Below are positions 5,444-5,454 of a stretch of 5,454 bases of DNA, in pieces (position 1 is the stretch's first letter; every line of letters starts with the position of its first letter). The DNA is from an uncultured Ruminococcus sp. (lineage in GTDB: Bacteria > Bacillota > Clostridia > Oscillospirales > Ruminococcaceae), in contig CAMWLD010000167.1 of NCBI GenBank assembly GCA_947175005.1, positions 1-5,454 of the forward strand, read 5' to 3'. The translations under genes and the position numbers were made by a program. The notes beneath the pieces were generated by a model. That model worked only from the letters and a program-made list of their open reading frames with translations, was not told where the DNA came from and did no database searches.

Positions 5444-5454
5444 CGGGGACGGGG

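Overview
The window reads as a low-to-mid GC Firmicute, most likely a gut or rumen Clostridium relative of the Ruminococcus/Oscillospiraceae type. This rests on strong AAGGAGG-type ribosome binding sites, TTGAMA-17-TATAAT promoters, hairpin plus T-run terminators, a secreted family-5 glycoside hydrolase, a SprA-related putative metalloprotease of a kind I associate with such genomes, and a clostridial-type methionyl-tRNA synthetase carrying a C-terminal tRNA-binding domain. The genus is inferred, not shown.

Layout, all on the + strand. (1) 1-453: an open frame entering from upstream. Its first residues look like the tail of a Cro/C1-type helix-turn-helix, and the rest is a compact C39-like (papain-fold) cysteine peptidase domain with Cys, His and Asp all present. 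By hand count this part is about 38% GC, well below the genes after it, so it may be accessory DNA. (2) 454-773: no convincing gene. It holds a small inverted repeat, a consensus extended -10 promoter (555-583) and a leader of about 180 nt. (3) 774-1373: a SprA-related putative zinc metalloprotease with HEMEH and two CxxC pairs. A 43-bp array of alternating TGACA/TGTCA half-sites starts on its stop codon, followed by a long terminator. Matching 21-nt arms of an inverted repeat lie before and after this gene. (4) 1506-3280: a secreted GH5 glycoside hydrolase with its own promoter (a 20-bp palindrome lies on the -10) and terminator. Its barrel is interrupted by a beta-sandwich-like insert whose two halves appear in reverse order compared with ordinary carbohydrate-binding modules. 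(5) 3334-5390: metG with its own promoter and terminator. (6) 5391-5454: a short hairpin that looks like the edge of a dispersed intergenic repeat, cut by the window end.

The last three genes each appear to be a separate transcription unit, so there is no operon and no evident shared pathway: one housekeeping gene, one polysaccharide-degrading enzyme, one putative protease of unknown role and one accessory protease. No RNA gene, CRISPR array, transposase or riboswitch could be supported. The points most worth a second look are the HTH-C39 reading frame, the permuted-looking insert in the GH5 enzyme, and the helically phased TGACA/TGTCA array with the inverted repeat around the SprA-like gene.
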